DNA from: Intoshia linei
Lineage: Eukaryota; Orthonectida; Rhopaluridae
Direction: 5' to 3'
Assembly (NCBI GenBank): GCA_001642005.1
Contig: LWCA01000029.1
Coordinates: 1 to 64,000, forward strand
DNA length: 64,000 nucleotides
Both the position numbers and the translations under genes were made by a program. The notes under the pieces are model-generated. The model searched no databases and was not told where the DNA came from. It saw nothing but the letters and a program-made list of their open reading frames with translations. This document shows, in pieces, positions 13,301-23,356 of this stretch. Positions within the stretch are counted from its first letter, which is position 1, and each line of letters begins with the position of its first letter.

Positions 13301-14696
13301 ATGTTAATTAAACGATTTAATCAATTTTAGAGTATAGACTTGCAAAAATTTAAAAATATTTACAATAAAAAAATAACAATGGTATACGGTAAATACTAGT
13401 CAAATTGTATACATGTTAAATTAGATAAAATTGTTTGTTATGAAAGATCCAATTTAAGAAACACATTAGTCGGATCTAATGATAGTTCCATCATAAATCA
13501 CGAAGAATTGGTCAGCAATGATGACGAAATTAATATATTGAAAAGTAAAAATAACTCTTTCAGTACAAACAATGATTATAATGAAAAGTTGATACCGTCA
13601 ATTATAACAGATAGAAATTCAATCTATTCTACAAATACAGACGTAACAAATGTTGGTAGTATATCATCGAATGGACCGTTTCAAGATAAACCAATCTTTA
13701 ATTCAATTAAAGGGATTTGTCTAAATGAACTCATTCATGGTTATTATTCGTTTAGTATTTTTATTATATTTATATATTTTGTAGATAAATATGTATTGTG
13801 GAATAATAGTGACATTTGGGAAAATATTCTTTTTGACGTAATTTCTTATGAACGAGATCATTACTATATGGAATATGATAATCCTTATCTTTTAAACTTG
13901 TAAATTATTTTATTATTTTATTTACATGTTTATTTGTAGATATCGTAATTCTGATAGTACAACTAAAAAGAAAATGGAATGGTGTGAAGATTATCTACTT
14001 TCATCCGTTATTCACAATATTTTTGTTTTTATGCTCATGGTGGATATTAAAAAAACGTTTATTATTAAAAGTAAATTTTTGGGGATATTTTTTACGTAGT
14101 ACCTTTAATGTTGTCATGCAAATCAAGATAGTATATACTGTGTCCATACTAATTTCATAATTATGTTGTGGTTCTTACTACCACGTCTTTGACCTGGTGC
14201 TACGGACTTAGTATACAGGTGGTGAAAGTCATCAGTAGGAAATTATATAAAAAATTTCGTTTATTAATACATTTTTATTGATTAACAATTATTATCTTCA
14301 TTGAAAAAAATTATAATCAAATATTAAATTCTAAATATCTAAGTATGACATGTAATTTTATGGGTTAATTAATACTGTTGGTGACTTTCTGGAATTTGAA
14401 TATTTATTATTTTTTGACATGATTTTTGTTTTAAATATTTTTTTCATTCTTTGACATGAAAAAAATAATACCAAAAAATCATAAATATCGTTATTCCACT
14501 TTGTGCACAGGTTTGTAATATATCGACTAATTATATACTTTAATTTAGTGTACACAGTAAATTATAGATTTAATTATACGTAATGCTTAAATTGTTTGTA
14601 ATGTATTTAGTTATCCGAAGATTATTAGGAAAATGTCACGTTTGTTTATATTTTAGTCATTGCATTCATCAATTAATAGACAACATCAATCTATTG
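4330..14696 (+). CDS. MADD: MADD / Rab3 GDP-GTP exchange protein (DENN domain), C-terminus not found
   Basis: MADD-family proteins activate Rab3/Rab27 on synaptic vesicles through a DENN domain. Exons I can place: 4330-4811, 4863-5001, 5038-5196, 6432-6563, 6605-6718, 8968-9128, 9427-9496, 9870-10028, 10105-10327, 10396-10544, 10584-10630, 10755-10782, 10821-10899, 12417-12582, 12897-13073, about 13158-13284, about 13470-13899, 13940-14070, 14611-14696. The uDENN part shows RLIDYVIF and FTLTNKDTSIVRYG. The cDENN part shows YMFPLIPLLPASM then LAPTPYVIGV. The dDENN-side block shows DSTDVATRV and LYPRPVVAFQ. The last exon (IIRRLLGKCHV...) matches the conserved segment about 100 residues before the usual MADD C-terminus. 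Phases agree through 10899; the link to 12417 and the 13.2-13.5 kb exons remain uncertain. The intron after 10028 uses a GC donor. Many introns are 36-51 nt. Start: the first ATG, in frame with the uDENN. Confidence 0.93.
5273..5460 (+). repeat. Decayed Helitron-family fragment in MADD intron 3
   Basis: It resembles the 5' part of the family (ctgtgtgttatcattta, then a module with cttcacggtcaaaacgcatattacc) but is strongly diverged and lacks both defined ends. Confidence 0.4.
5582..6312 (-). mobile_element. Relic mariner, plant-mariner (DD39D)-like, internally deleted
   Basis: The terminal inverted repeats read ATCCCTCTGTTCCGAAATAA on the left and, on the complementary strand of the right end, CTCCCTCTGTTCCGCAATAA. 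TA dinucleotides flank both ends. The minus strand at about 6035-6100 encodes PPNSPNMNVLDLGFF, the block around the last catalytic Asp in the mariner group best known from plants (CxPPNSPDLNVLDLGFF). Downstream residues such as YGGDDYCERRK continue the resemblance but include stops. At 731 bp the element is too short for a full transposase, whose N-terminal half is missing. It sits in MADD intron 3. Confidence 0.8.
8004..8202 (+). repeat. Copy A of a ~180 bp direct repeat (partner at 16120)
   Basis: From tattaatatttagactc to ccactgtat this segment matches 16120-16344 with only a few substitutions and one 2-base indel over about 175 bases, after which the partner carries extra short tandem units. 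It is either a recent transposon-like copy or an assembly duplication. Confidence 0.85.
8251..8546. mobile_element. 296 bp inverted-repeat element (MITE-like)
   Basis: AAAGCTGCCAGA at 8251-8262 is repeated exactly in inverted orientation at 8535-8546, with ACGTAC-containing subterminal sequence at both ends. I could not define a clean target duplication or superfamily. Confidence 0.5.
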
Positions 14697-14741
14697 GTAG
14701 TTTTTATTAATATAATTATTATATAATAATTATATCCACAC

Positions 14742-14800
14742 TGTTATGTACTTCGTACAAACAGTACCTAGCTCTGCGTAGGGCGGAATTTTTTAATACT
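14742..14800 (-). repeat. Helitron-family 3' terminal fragment
   Basis: It contains the palindrome TGTACTTCGTACA and the adjacent AACAGTACCTAGCTCTGC block that mark the family's 3' end, here without the final CTAG. Confidence 0.55.
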
Positions 14801-15045
14801 ACGAAATAAATAAATATATATGTGAATAATAAAATCATAGAAACATTTCACAATTACCAAACATTATACTCTTCACTATTAGCAATCCTTAAAATTAGTA
14901 GTCCCCAATAAAGTAAAAACGGTACAATTATAGTTACAATTTAAATTTATGTTACACTAATCTTACATTCATGGTGGTGGCATCGAGTTGGCAGGTTCTG
15001 CTCTGCAATTAATAATTCAAAATTTCTTAAGTGTATAGTTAACAA

Positions 15046-15380
15046 CAGGGATTGGAAATAATTGATTGCAATCAATTAATTTGTATAAACCAATTAATTG
15101 TTTCCTAAATATTAATTTTTCAATTAATTGGTTTTTTTCATATAACTGAAAAAATATAAATTGAATCTTATTATTGACGAATCGTTGGATAAAAAATTAA
15201 TTAATGAACAGAAAAATGACGTATTTAACCTACTAGCTTGACTTTTATGTACTTCGAACAAACAGCATCCTAGTATTCATTATAACCACATGACAGTTTT
15301 TTAAAAATGATTATGATATTTGTATCAATCCTCAATTAATTGCAATTAAATTGGTTGCAATCAATTAATTCCAATCCCTG
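15046..15380. mobile_element. hAT-type MITE, 335 bp, perfect 8 bp target duplication
   Basis: Terminal inverted repeats begin CAGGGATTGGAA and extend about 30 bases through AATTGATTGCAATCAATTAA-type sequence at both ends. Identical GTTAACAA octamers flank it at 15038-15045 and 15381-15388. A fragment with the Helitron-family 3' end (TTTTATGTACTTCG, CAGCATCCTAG) lies inside at about 15231-15275. Confidence 0.88.
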
Positions 15381-16119
15381 GTTAACAATATTGAACTATA
15401 AAAATATATATTCATTATAGGTCTCAATAGGTGTAGTTATAATCTTTCTAAAAGGTGATGCTAAGAAATTTTTTTATGATGCGGCCTACCTAATAATTTT
15501 TAAAAATAATTCGACCCGCTCCCTATTTGAGTTTTACATATCTGCTCTAATAATGACATATACAGTGCGCGACATAAGTCTTAAGCAGCCTACACATTAA
15601 AAATTATTCTCAATAAAAACCACTATAAAGTTAATAAGGCGCATTTTGAACTTGAAATTAAATATCACACAAATTAAAGAATGACCCCACCAATATATAA
15701 CCATACTGATGTCATAAACTACATATTAAAAGATACATTTTAATACGGTTTATTTTGCGATATTAAAAATATTGACGACATAAGTCTTAGGCACCTTGAT
15801 AATTTCAATTAAACTTAATTAAATATCCATAAAAACGAAAAAGGTAATGAATTACTAATGATCTATAAATTAAAAATAACTATTTGTTTAGTAAATGACG
15901 CGAATAAGTGACAAAAAAGATATAATGCCGTGTCTTAATGCAAGGAAGAAAAAAGTCAAGGTTTTATAATTAAAACCTTTAGTATTTCTCGATGTGTGTT
16001 TCAAAATATTAAAAAATATAAAAAGGGTTTATGCATAGCTTACTTACCATTATCAGATTGAAAACGCATGCTGACAGCCAGAGAAGAGACTATTATAATA
16101 AGGGAATCAAAGAAAAACN

Positions 16120-16344
16120 TATTAATATTTAGACTCAATTAATTTTTAAAATAAAATTTCATCATTATTTAGTATAAAATAATCTATTAAAAATACTAAT
16201 TCTTATTTCAACAGAATTATCTAAACTTAAAATGTAATGAAGTTTTGATTATCTATATGTACTAAAGTTAAATTTACCATTTTGCTGTATGTATAATCGA
16301 CTGTATGTATAATTGACTGTATGTATGCTCGAGATTCCACTGTA
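16120..16344 (+). repeat. Copy B of the 8004 direct repeat, with short tandem expansion
   Basis: This is the near-identical partner of 8004-8202, beginning one base after the N at 16119. At about 16285-16330 a unit close to CTGTATGTATAATCGA is repeated, an expansion absent from copy A. A hAT-like end (ggttggaaagcactg) follows at about 16482-16496. Confidence 0.8.
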
Positions 16345-16556
16345 TGTAAAATTGATCATCATCACTAAAAATACCTTTGATTTGCATTTTTACGTCTTCC
16401 AATTGTATATTGTGCTAATGGAATTTAAAAAAAATTAAATAAAATTTTAAGTATGGTGACACACAAAAATGTCACGACACACCGGTTGGAAAGCACTGGA
16501 TTATAGGATGATATTTTATGAGTCTATGGTTTTCTTGATTTAAAGATTTATTTTAA

Positions 16557-16720
16557 TTGATTCATCCTACTGTCTGGAAGCTCATTGTAAAACTCAAGGA
16601 AGAACATGAATTCCAACGTGGTATATACATTAATGCAATAGCTGGTGAATCGCCTAACAAAAGATTGCATTATGAAATTAAAAAATTTCATATAAAAAGA
16701 ATAATGTTGTATCACACAGA
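16557..16720 (+). pseudogene. MULE/FLYWCH-type transposase C-terminal fragment
   Basis: The translation HPTVWKLIVKLKEEHEFQ...AIAGESPNKR...YEIKKFH matches the segment after the catalytic core in MULE transposases of FLYWCH-associated type (HPNIW.LIE.LK.EE...I.GE.PP.KK.Y). About 50 residues remain. No start, DDE core or end is present. It is nested inside the Tc1 relic. Confidence 0.6.
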
Positions 16721-17826
16721 AATAATGAGTACCATAAATGCTTTATCTTTTATATTATTTATGTTAACTAATATACATATTTCATCTTTCAATTTCAATC
16801 ACAAAATTATCCATTTAACTTTGCTATTTCTATTAATTTTTAATTATATTTTAATTTCAGTTAAATTCAAATCGTGATAAAAACAAACGTGATTATAATC
16901 ATAGTGATAAAATTGATTGACATGCATCGGGGTATATATCATATAAAAAAATTAAAAAAACCCTTATATCTATAAAGATGAAACAATCCAGGAGGGAATG
17001 GGCAAAAAAGTATGAAAGTTGGACTGAACATGATTGAAGCAAGGTAATTCATTTATATTTACAAAAATATATAAATATTCACTAATTTTTAATTATATTT
17101 TAATTAATAAAATTCAAGTTAATTTACGGATTTATAGGTCATATTTTCTGACGAATCTATAACTGTGATGGCTGACAGACCATTAAATGTACGGACAAGG
17201 TCAAATGAAGAATTTAGACCAGACTATCAAATAAACTGTAACATTTCCATGTAAGGTTATGATTTGAGAGCTATATCTGTTATGGGTATTAGCAAAATAC
17301 AGATTGTGGAAGGTAAAATGGACCAAAAAGTTTAAAATTATTTTTAAATGAAATAATTGAATGGAATACAAATGTAGTATGTGTATTATAGCAAGATTCA
17401 GCTTCTTAGCACAAAGCTAAATCCATCACTTGCTATTTTGAGGATAAGGGTATTTCTGTCCTGGAAATTGGCCAGACATGAATTCTATATAAATTTTGTG
17501 GTCGAAATTGAAAGATGAGGTCCACCAAATTGAAATTAGAACAAAATCTGAATTGATTAATCGCATTCGTTTTGTCTGGAGCAAATCATCTACAATTAAA
17601 GAACTATCTAAGTCTTATACATTCAATGCCTCGCAGCATTAAATCCCTAATCAACGCTAAAGAAGGAACCACAAAGTATTAAATGTATAAAAATAAAGAT
17701 AAATATGTATTTAACCCGTAATTAAAAATTTATTTTATTTGGTCTACTCATTAATATAATATTAACCAATCAATAAGTATACATAAATTATTATAATATT
17801 ATGATAAACCCTGTATAATAAAAAAC

Positions 17827-20800
17827 CTGTAATTCAAATAAAACATCATTAAAAGATAATTCTGAACAAGCAGCCACATATGTATTCAATTCATCCTGAC
17901 TTATTTTCTAAAAATTCAATAAAATAAAACTAGTCAAAAAATACTCCTGCTATAGTATAAACATCATTGACTGTAATTTTCATATTTCCTTTACTTATAA
18001 TGGATGAAATACACTGCAAATACGAAATAGCGCGTCGCATATCTCCTTCCGATATTTTGACAACAGCTTCAATGATCTACATACAATTTAGATTCATATC
18101 ATTTTAGAGATATCATATCATCAGTCGGTTTTAAATCTTATTTTTAACAACAATAAAAATTTAAATTTTGGCTAAACAATCAGAGCAGATCTTAATATGT
18201 TCGAGGCCTGTAAATAAAAAATGACCCTAAAAACATTGTTAAATTAGTTAAATCAGCTGTATAAAATTTCTAGGATCGTAATGTAAATAAATAAAAAATA
18301 AATTACATCCGAATTAACATTCACATTTTCTAAGGTGCAAATATTAGAAAGGTGTTTAAAAATATATTCAATTGGTATTGAATCAAATCTACATTTTACA
18401 CATCTCGATACAATAGGATCGATTATTCTGCTGACATAATTACAAATTAAACAAAATCTAGTCGATTTTGAATTTATTTCCATTATTCTACGTAGTGATG
18501 ACTAAATAAGTAGATTAGTAATACATTTCTTCATCAGTTTCCTTTAAAATATGGGAAATTGGTTTCAAAGTATTTCGTAACTTATTGTAACATTTATTTT
18601 AACTTATTAGTCTTTAAAAAAAAAAGCCACATGGACGCCTAAAAATAATAATTTGTAAATACAGAAAATAACTGAAATATTACATTCCAAAGAATAAAAT
18701 TCCTCAAACAATTATGTGGTATCAATGATACCTTAATAATCTTAAAATATTTCAAAAACACCATGGATATATGGAACACTCTAATGACCATTCGCCCAAG
18801 TTCATTAATACTAGATATCTTTTTAAAGCTTAAATGCGTAAAAAAGTAGTTTAAATAATACCTGAGCATCTTTAGTCATACAATCCGCTTCATCCAATAT
18901 AATAATTTTTATAGCTGGACAATATTTACCACTAAAAAATCAATAAATTCACTTTATAATTACATTCTTAGTCCTACAAAACATGACACACGTTTCAAAT
19001 TTTGATAAAAATTTTGTCTAGCTTTTTAGTGCCATAAATATAAATTTTAGAAATGAGCATTGCGCACAATCCCATCAAAACGTATTCTATCTCACAATTA
19101 GTTAAAAATTTAACTGGAATTGAAAACTAAATTAATAATCATTGATCAATAATTATATTAAGAAAGTTGTGCCAATATAAAAAAATATATAAAATGTTTT
19201 GTTTAGTACTCCTCTGTTTTGTTTCCCACCTGAAGTTTCGCAAAGGTTTTTACCTAAAATAAAAAATATTAATAAAATGCAACAAAGTTTGTCAACTTAT
19301 ACATTCAAAACTGTCATAAACGGAAAAAAACAATTCAAAATTCTATATACATATTATTATGACTTAACTTCATACAATTGTTCAAAGTATAATTGATTAC
19401 TTTTTCTCTTACAATTTTAATTCCTCTATCATCAGAAGCATTCAATTCCAAGACACGATCACTGTAACTAGTCCTAAATGTAAAATGTACAATCTATACA
19501 GATCCTTACTTATTATAAAACGCTTTGTTTGTCTGTGTGTCACACATTTATTATGTGTTATTGTTTATTTCAATAACTACGAGTCTTATAATTTTCTAAG
19601 TCTAAAGTCCACATTTTTATTACAGTTTTTTCCGCGTGAAAATAAGATAAATTTCAACCTCCGAAACTCATACCTTACGGATCAAAACCCCAATTATCCT
19701 TTTTTTGAAAATCAAACGAGTTTGAGTATTTAAAAAAATATACACTCTGATACAGATTTTAAAATCATAAACATTACCATAAATTTAAATTCAAAAATAT
19801 TATATCTTCAGGGCCAAAACCCCAAATTACCCTTCCTTTTTTTTGAAAACAGGTTAGAATTTAAAAAAATTCCAATCCAAATAAGTGACGTCTTCACGGT
19901 CAAAAAAACACTTTAGTACTTATTTGTATTTTTTTTATTTCCAAACTATTTTATTAAAACAAAAAATGTGAAATAATTAACGGTCCGATAATTAAAAAAA
20001 AAGATTATTGTGATACAGCTTATTCCAGTTGATATAAATACAAAATTTCAAACCCAGAAAACTACGCATTGCCGGTGAAAAATAATTTTTAATATGTTAT
20101 CAACCAATATTTTTCAAATATTTCGATTAAAATATATATTAATGAAATTAAATTTAATGAGATTAAATGAAAATATATTGAAAATGTAAATATTGATCCT
20201 ACAATTTAAAAAAGTGTTGAACTTCTACACATTTCCAATAAAGAAATATGGATGAAAATCTATATAATTCATTCCTTCGGGTTTTTTTTCATTGCTACGC
20301 AATTTTTCATTTTCAAAAAATTGAACGAAATTTATTTTAAAATTACAGCAACTAAAAATAAAACTTTGTTATTATCATTTTAGTATTTATTTTAATGCTT
20401 TGCAACATTGGTAAAATTCATCTCAAATATGTTTTTAAACTTCTGTTTCCGTTAATTATTGATACGTTATTAGTATTTTTAATTATTTATTAAATTAGTA
20501 ATGAATTATGTGAGATTAATTTTAAATTTTTAATGTTAAAATAAGATAAGCCCACCTTCGGCAGAGCTAGGTGTGTTTGTACATAGTACAAAACAGTTAT
20601 GCTAGTCCATTATAAAAGACCAATGTTAAACTATAATAGGTTCTAATACATTTTTTAGCCAGAAAAATAAGTAAAAACATTTATTGTCTCCAGTTATATG
20701 AAACCCAATTTAGAATAAATAAATAAAAAAAAACCCAAATAAATCTCTACAAGTAGCTAAAATTGTTGATGTTTTTCCTGTACCAGGAGAACCATAAAAA

Positions 20801-21122
20801 AGAAAATTTGGTATCTAAAGTTGATTAATAAAAAGTATATTCAATTAAAATACATCATTTCCAGCAACACATTTTTTTATGCTATTGGTAATGTCATCAT
20901 GATATATAACTTTGCTTATATCTTTAGGACGACTAAAATAAATACATTTTATGATTTATTATAAACGATATTTAGGAATGAAATAACGTTTAAAAAAATA
21001 AAAAATATTTAAAAACAATGAAACATAAAAATAATGATAATACTACATAATGTGCTTTGTAAGTTAATTATAAAAGAAATATTATACTATTTTTCCGTCC
21101 AAGTTATGTCCAATTTTTTCAT
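17827..21122 (-). CDS. RFC4: Replication factor C small subunit RFC4-like (clamp loader ATPase), C-terminus not found
   Basis: RFC loads the PCNA sliding clamp at replication forks. Nine phase-consistent exons: 21122-21088, 20932-20854, 20814-20735, 19473-19401, 19253-19210, 18931-18862, 18501-18307, 18076-17945, 17907-17827, giving 263 codons. The order of motifs is that of RFC4: TEKYRPKDI near the start, Walker [31 protein letters not shown], Walker [12 protein letters not shown], the arginine-finger block [22 protein letters not shown], and sensor-2 [13 protein letters not shown]. The last placed exon ends at FELQ, so roughly 90 residues of the C-terminal collar domain are missing. Nothing suitable is visible between 17826 and the Tc1 relic. 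The protein starts at a short 35 nt exon (MKKLDITW). A complete Helitron-family element lies in the intron between exons 3 and 4. RFC2 is a weaker alternative; NYVSRIIDP together with the FAKLQ region favours RFC4. Confidence 0.93.
19503..20605 (+). mobile_element. Complete non-autonomous Helitron-family element, 1103 bp
   Basis: The 5' end is A|TCCTTACTTATT, then a GT-rich tract. The 3' end has GGCAGAGCTAGGTG, the hairpin TTTGTACATAGTACAAA, and CTAG|T. Between them are three or more diverged modules, each with a core like GGTCAAAAACCCCAAATTACC followed by T-rich and TAAACATTACCATAAATTT-type sequence. No open frame resembles Rep/helicase. It is in the RFC4 intron between the Walker A exon and the next exon. 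Confidence 0.75.
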
Positions 21123-21304
21123 TTCAAAGTTCAAGCTAGTAATGTCATAGCAATTTAATTTCTATTGTATAATAAATCAAGATAAAAATTTAAATGATGA
21201 AATGTTAAAATGAAGGAAAATGAGGTAAATATGTCAATTTTGAATTTAGTAATTCATAAAACACGCCAAGAAAAGACCATCGTTATACTGCATATATATA
21301 TAAA

Positions 21305-21960
21305 CTAGCTTGGATGTTGTACTTCGTATAAACAGCACCTGGGTCTGCGGAGGGCTGATTTTTTGATTTTAGCAAAAAAATAAAATCTTAGATAAAAATG
21401 CTAAATTTCATTATTACCAATTTGTTAAACGAATGATTCCAAACGTGTGAAGACAATTTTTTATTTTTAACCCTAGGATCATTAATTATATCAAATTTTT
21501 TGTTTTAATGAAATAATTACTAAAAAAAGAGTAAACAGTAAATTGCTTTTGTTGAAAATGAAAGTTTAACTTAACACTATAAGTGTATATAATTCATAAA
21601 AGTAGTTGGAAAATATAAAAATGCTAAAAAATTTCAAATTATAAAATTAGCTCACGCATAGTGTTAACATTGAAACTTTTTAGGTATGTTAATTCGATAA
21701 ATCTGTATTATGTCATCTTTTTTTAAATTCTATGACTTGGTTTTTTTAATTATATAAAATAACTACAATACAGAGACAGACACGCAAAAAAATAGTTTTA
21801 TAAAAGTTAACATGGGTTATTTTGGGTTTTGACCATGAAAGTATAAATTTTTGAAATTGAAATTTATGATGTTGATGATTTTAAAAACTTTTGTATACAT
21901 GTATTTGTAGTTCTCGTTGGATTTTCAAATTACGTCCTAAATTTAAATATACAGGCATTA
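21305..21960 (-). mobile_element. Helitron-family copy, 3' end intact
   Basis: The plus strand begins A|CTAGCTTGGATGTTGTACTTCG, the complement of the CTAG|T 3' end and hairpin region. It continues through aaacagcacctgggtctgcgg and modules including ggttattttgggttttgacc. The 5' end near 21960 is not clear. Confidence 0.65.
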
Positions 21961-22561
21961 GTCAAATAAGCATATAAATACAAGTTTAATCTGAAAAAAT
22001 TTTTTAGATGAAGGATTCAAATTGTAATAAAATGAAAAAGTAAAATTTAATATTTTAATGTCATTTAATTAATTAGGAATGTTAGCAGATGTAATATAAA
22101 TTATTCAAAAATCAAGTATATTCCAAGAATTGACACATGGAAAGATTTTGATGAAATTGTAATACAGTATACATAGTATTCTCTCTTTTATTGGGATTTA
22201 CATAATTATAAAAAGTTTAGAATATAGTTCCACAATAACCATATATAAAACTATTTATTTTGATTCGATAATTTTCATGTCCCATTTCACATACTCCCTG
22301 TAATTAAAACTTTAATTAAAAAAATTATGAAAATTAGTGGATTTGCGAACTACTGAACTGACAAATAAAGTAGAGAGAATGCTTTATTTTGTACAAGTCG
22401 GTTGGTTACATTTAAATTACAGTGGAGAATGAAGGGATAACTTTGTATTAGTTTCAAATCTTATTACTTGGTATGTACTACATACTATGTAGATATATTG
22501 AAAAGTTTAATGTCAAGACTAAAAGGATGGAATTTTATCTTGGATAGTACAAATGTACTTA

Positions 22562-22584
22562 TTATATATATATATATATATATA
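22562..22584. repeat. (TA)n microsatellite
   Basis: An uninterrupted TA tract of about 11 dinucleotides. Confidence 0.9.
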
Positions 22585-23356
22585 GATCCTTCCGAATCGT
22601 GCGATCGAGTCGGAAGTTTCCACCGTGTTGTAGAACTCTACTACATAGTTTTCCACTGCACATATTATTTTAAAAGTATTTATAATTTGGTAGATATCCG
22701 AAAGAAATTCCAACTATTTTAATCAAAATATGTCACCAAAACGATCAAAATGTATGAGCCAAGTAATTTATTGTTTATAGGGGTGGTAGTTTTTACCTTT
22801 AATTCTTTTCACATATCTTACAATATAAATACTATACATAATTAAGTCTTCCATTTATCAGATAAACCATTTTCTTATCATTAGGGCCGTAAACAGTCAA
22901 TAAATCAGTTTTTGATATCAATAAGAATAAAATTATAGATACATGTTACTAATCTTATGTTATGTTATTATTCATACACTAATTAACATTTGTGAACTGT
23001 AAATAGACAATGTTTCTATTATTTTTATTTGATTTCATCATGGAATTGGTATAAATCATTCCTCGTTATTATGTGTAAAGGAGTGGTTACCGAATTATAA
23101 TTTCTACCGTGTAATTGTTATGTAATCGATTCATAAGGTTAGACATAAATTATTTTTATCGATCAAATGTTCTCATTTTAAATCACGTTCAATACCGATC
23201 AAGCTTTGAGATGCATTAATTTAATTTATGAAATGGGAAATTAAAAAAAATGGTTTGGAAAATGTCAAAAACTAAGAGTGTTTAATCAACAATAATGTAA
23301 ATGTAAACAAAGACAGCTTAAACCTACTATTTACATACTATTGATTTGTATTATAG

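Larger units (their letters stand above)
15563..17690 (+). mobile_element. Degenerate Tc1-like element, interrupted at 16119
   Basis: The 5' end carries a Tc1-style repeat (acagtgcgcgacataagtct) with a second, direct copy of cgacataagtctta at about 15778. The transposase is recognisable in pieces: N-terminal sequence ending LTAREE near 16070-16090, then after an intervening block REWAKKYESWTEHD at about 17000-17035, IFSDESITV near 17140-17160 (first catalytic Asp), VRTRSNEEFRPD near 17190-17220, and a NWPDMNSI-type block near 17465-17490 followed by LWSKLKDEV (last acidic region). Stops and shifts occur throughout. Sequence from 16119 to about 16860 is foreign: a repeated segment, a hAT-like end and a MULE fragment. 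Confidence 0.8.
14697..17826. other. Nested-transposon interval between the converging MADD and RFC4 genes
   Basis: No host exon is recognisable here although both flanking genes still need C-terminal coding sequence. The stretch holds Helitron 3'-end fragments, a hAT MITE, a Tc1-like relic, a MULE fragment and an undetermined base (N at 16119). Confidence 0.65.
21123..23356. other. Divergent spacer between RFC4 and the unrecognised gene
   Basis: It contains a reverse Helitron-family copy (21305-21960), a TA microsatellite (about 22562-22584) and AT-rich sequence. The overlapping frames at 22468-22722 and 22519-22713 both span the microsatellite and show no domain. Promoters for both flanking genes presumably lie here, but I cannot point to a specific motif. 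Confidence 0.5.

Noticed and set aside
13381-13399. A possible 19-nt intron in MADD between ITM and SNCIHVKLDK
   Set aside because: The splice-like ends fit, but 19 nt is half the shortest intron otherwise supported here, and exon identity in this part of MADD is weak. Wrong exon calls are more likely.
22468-22722. Overlapping open frames on both strands around 22.5-22.7 kb
   Set aside because: Both run through the TA microsatellite (IYIYIYI), show no domain and no convincing splice context.
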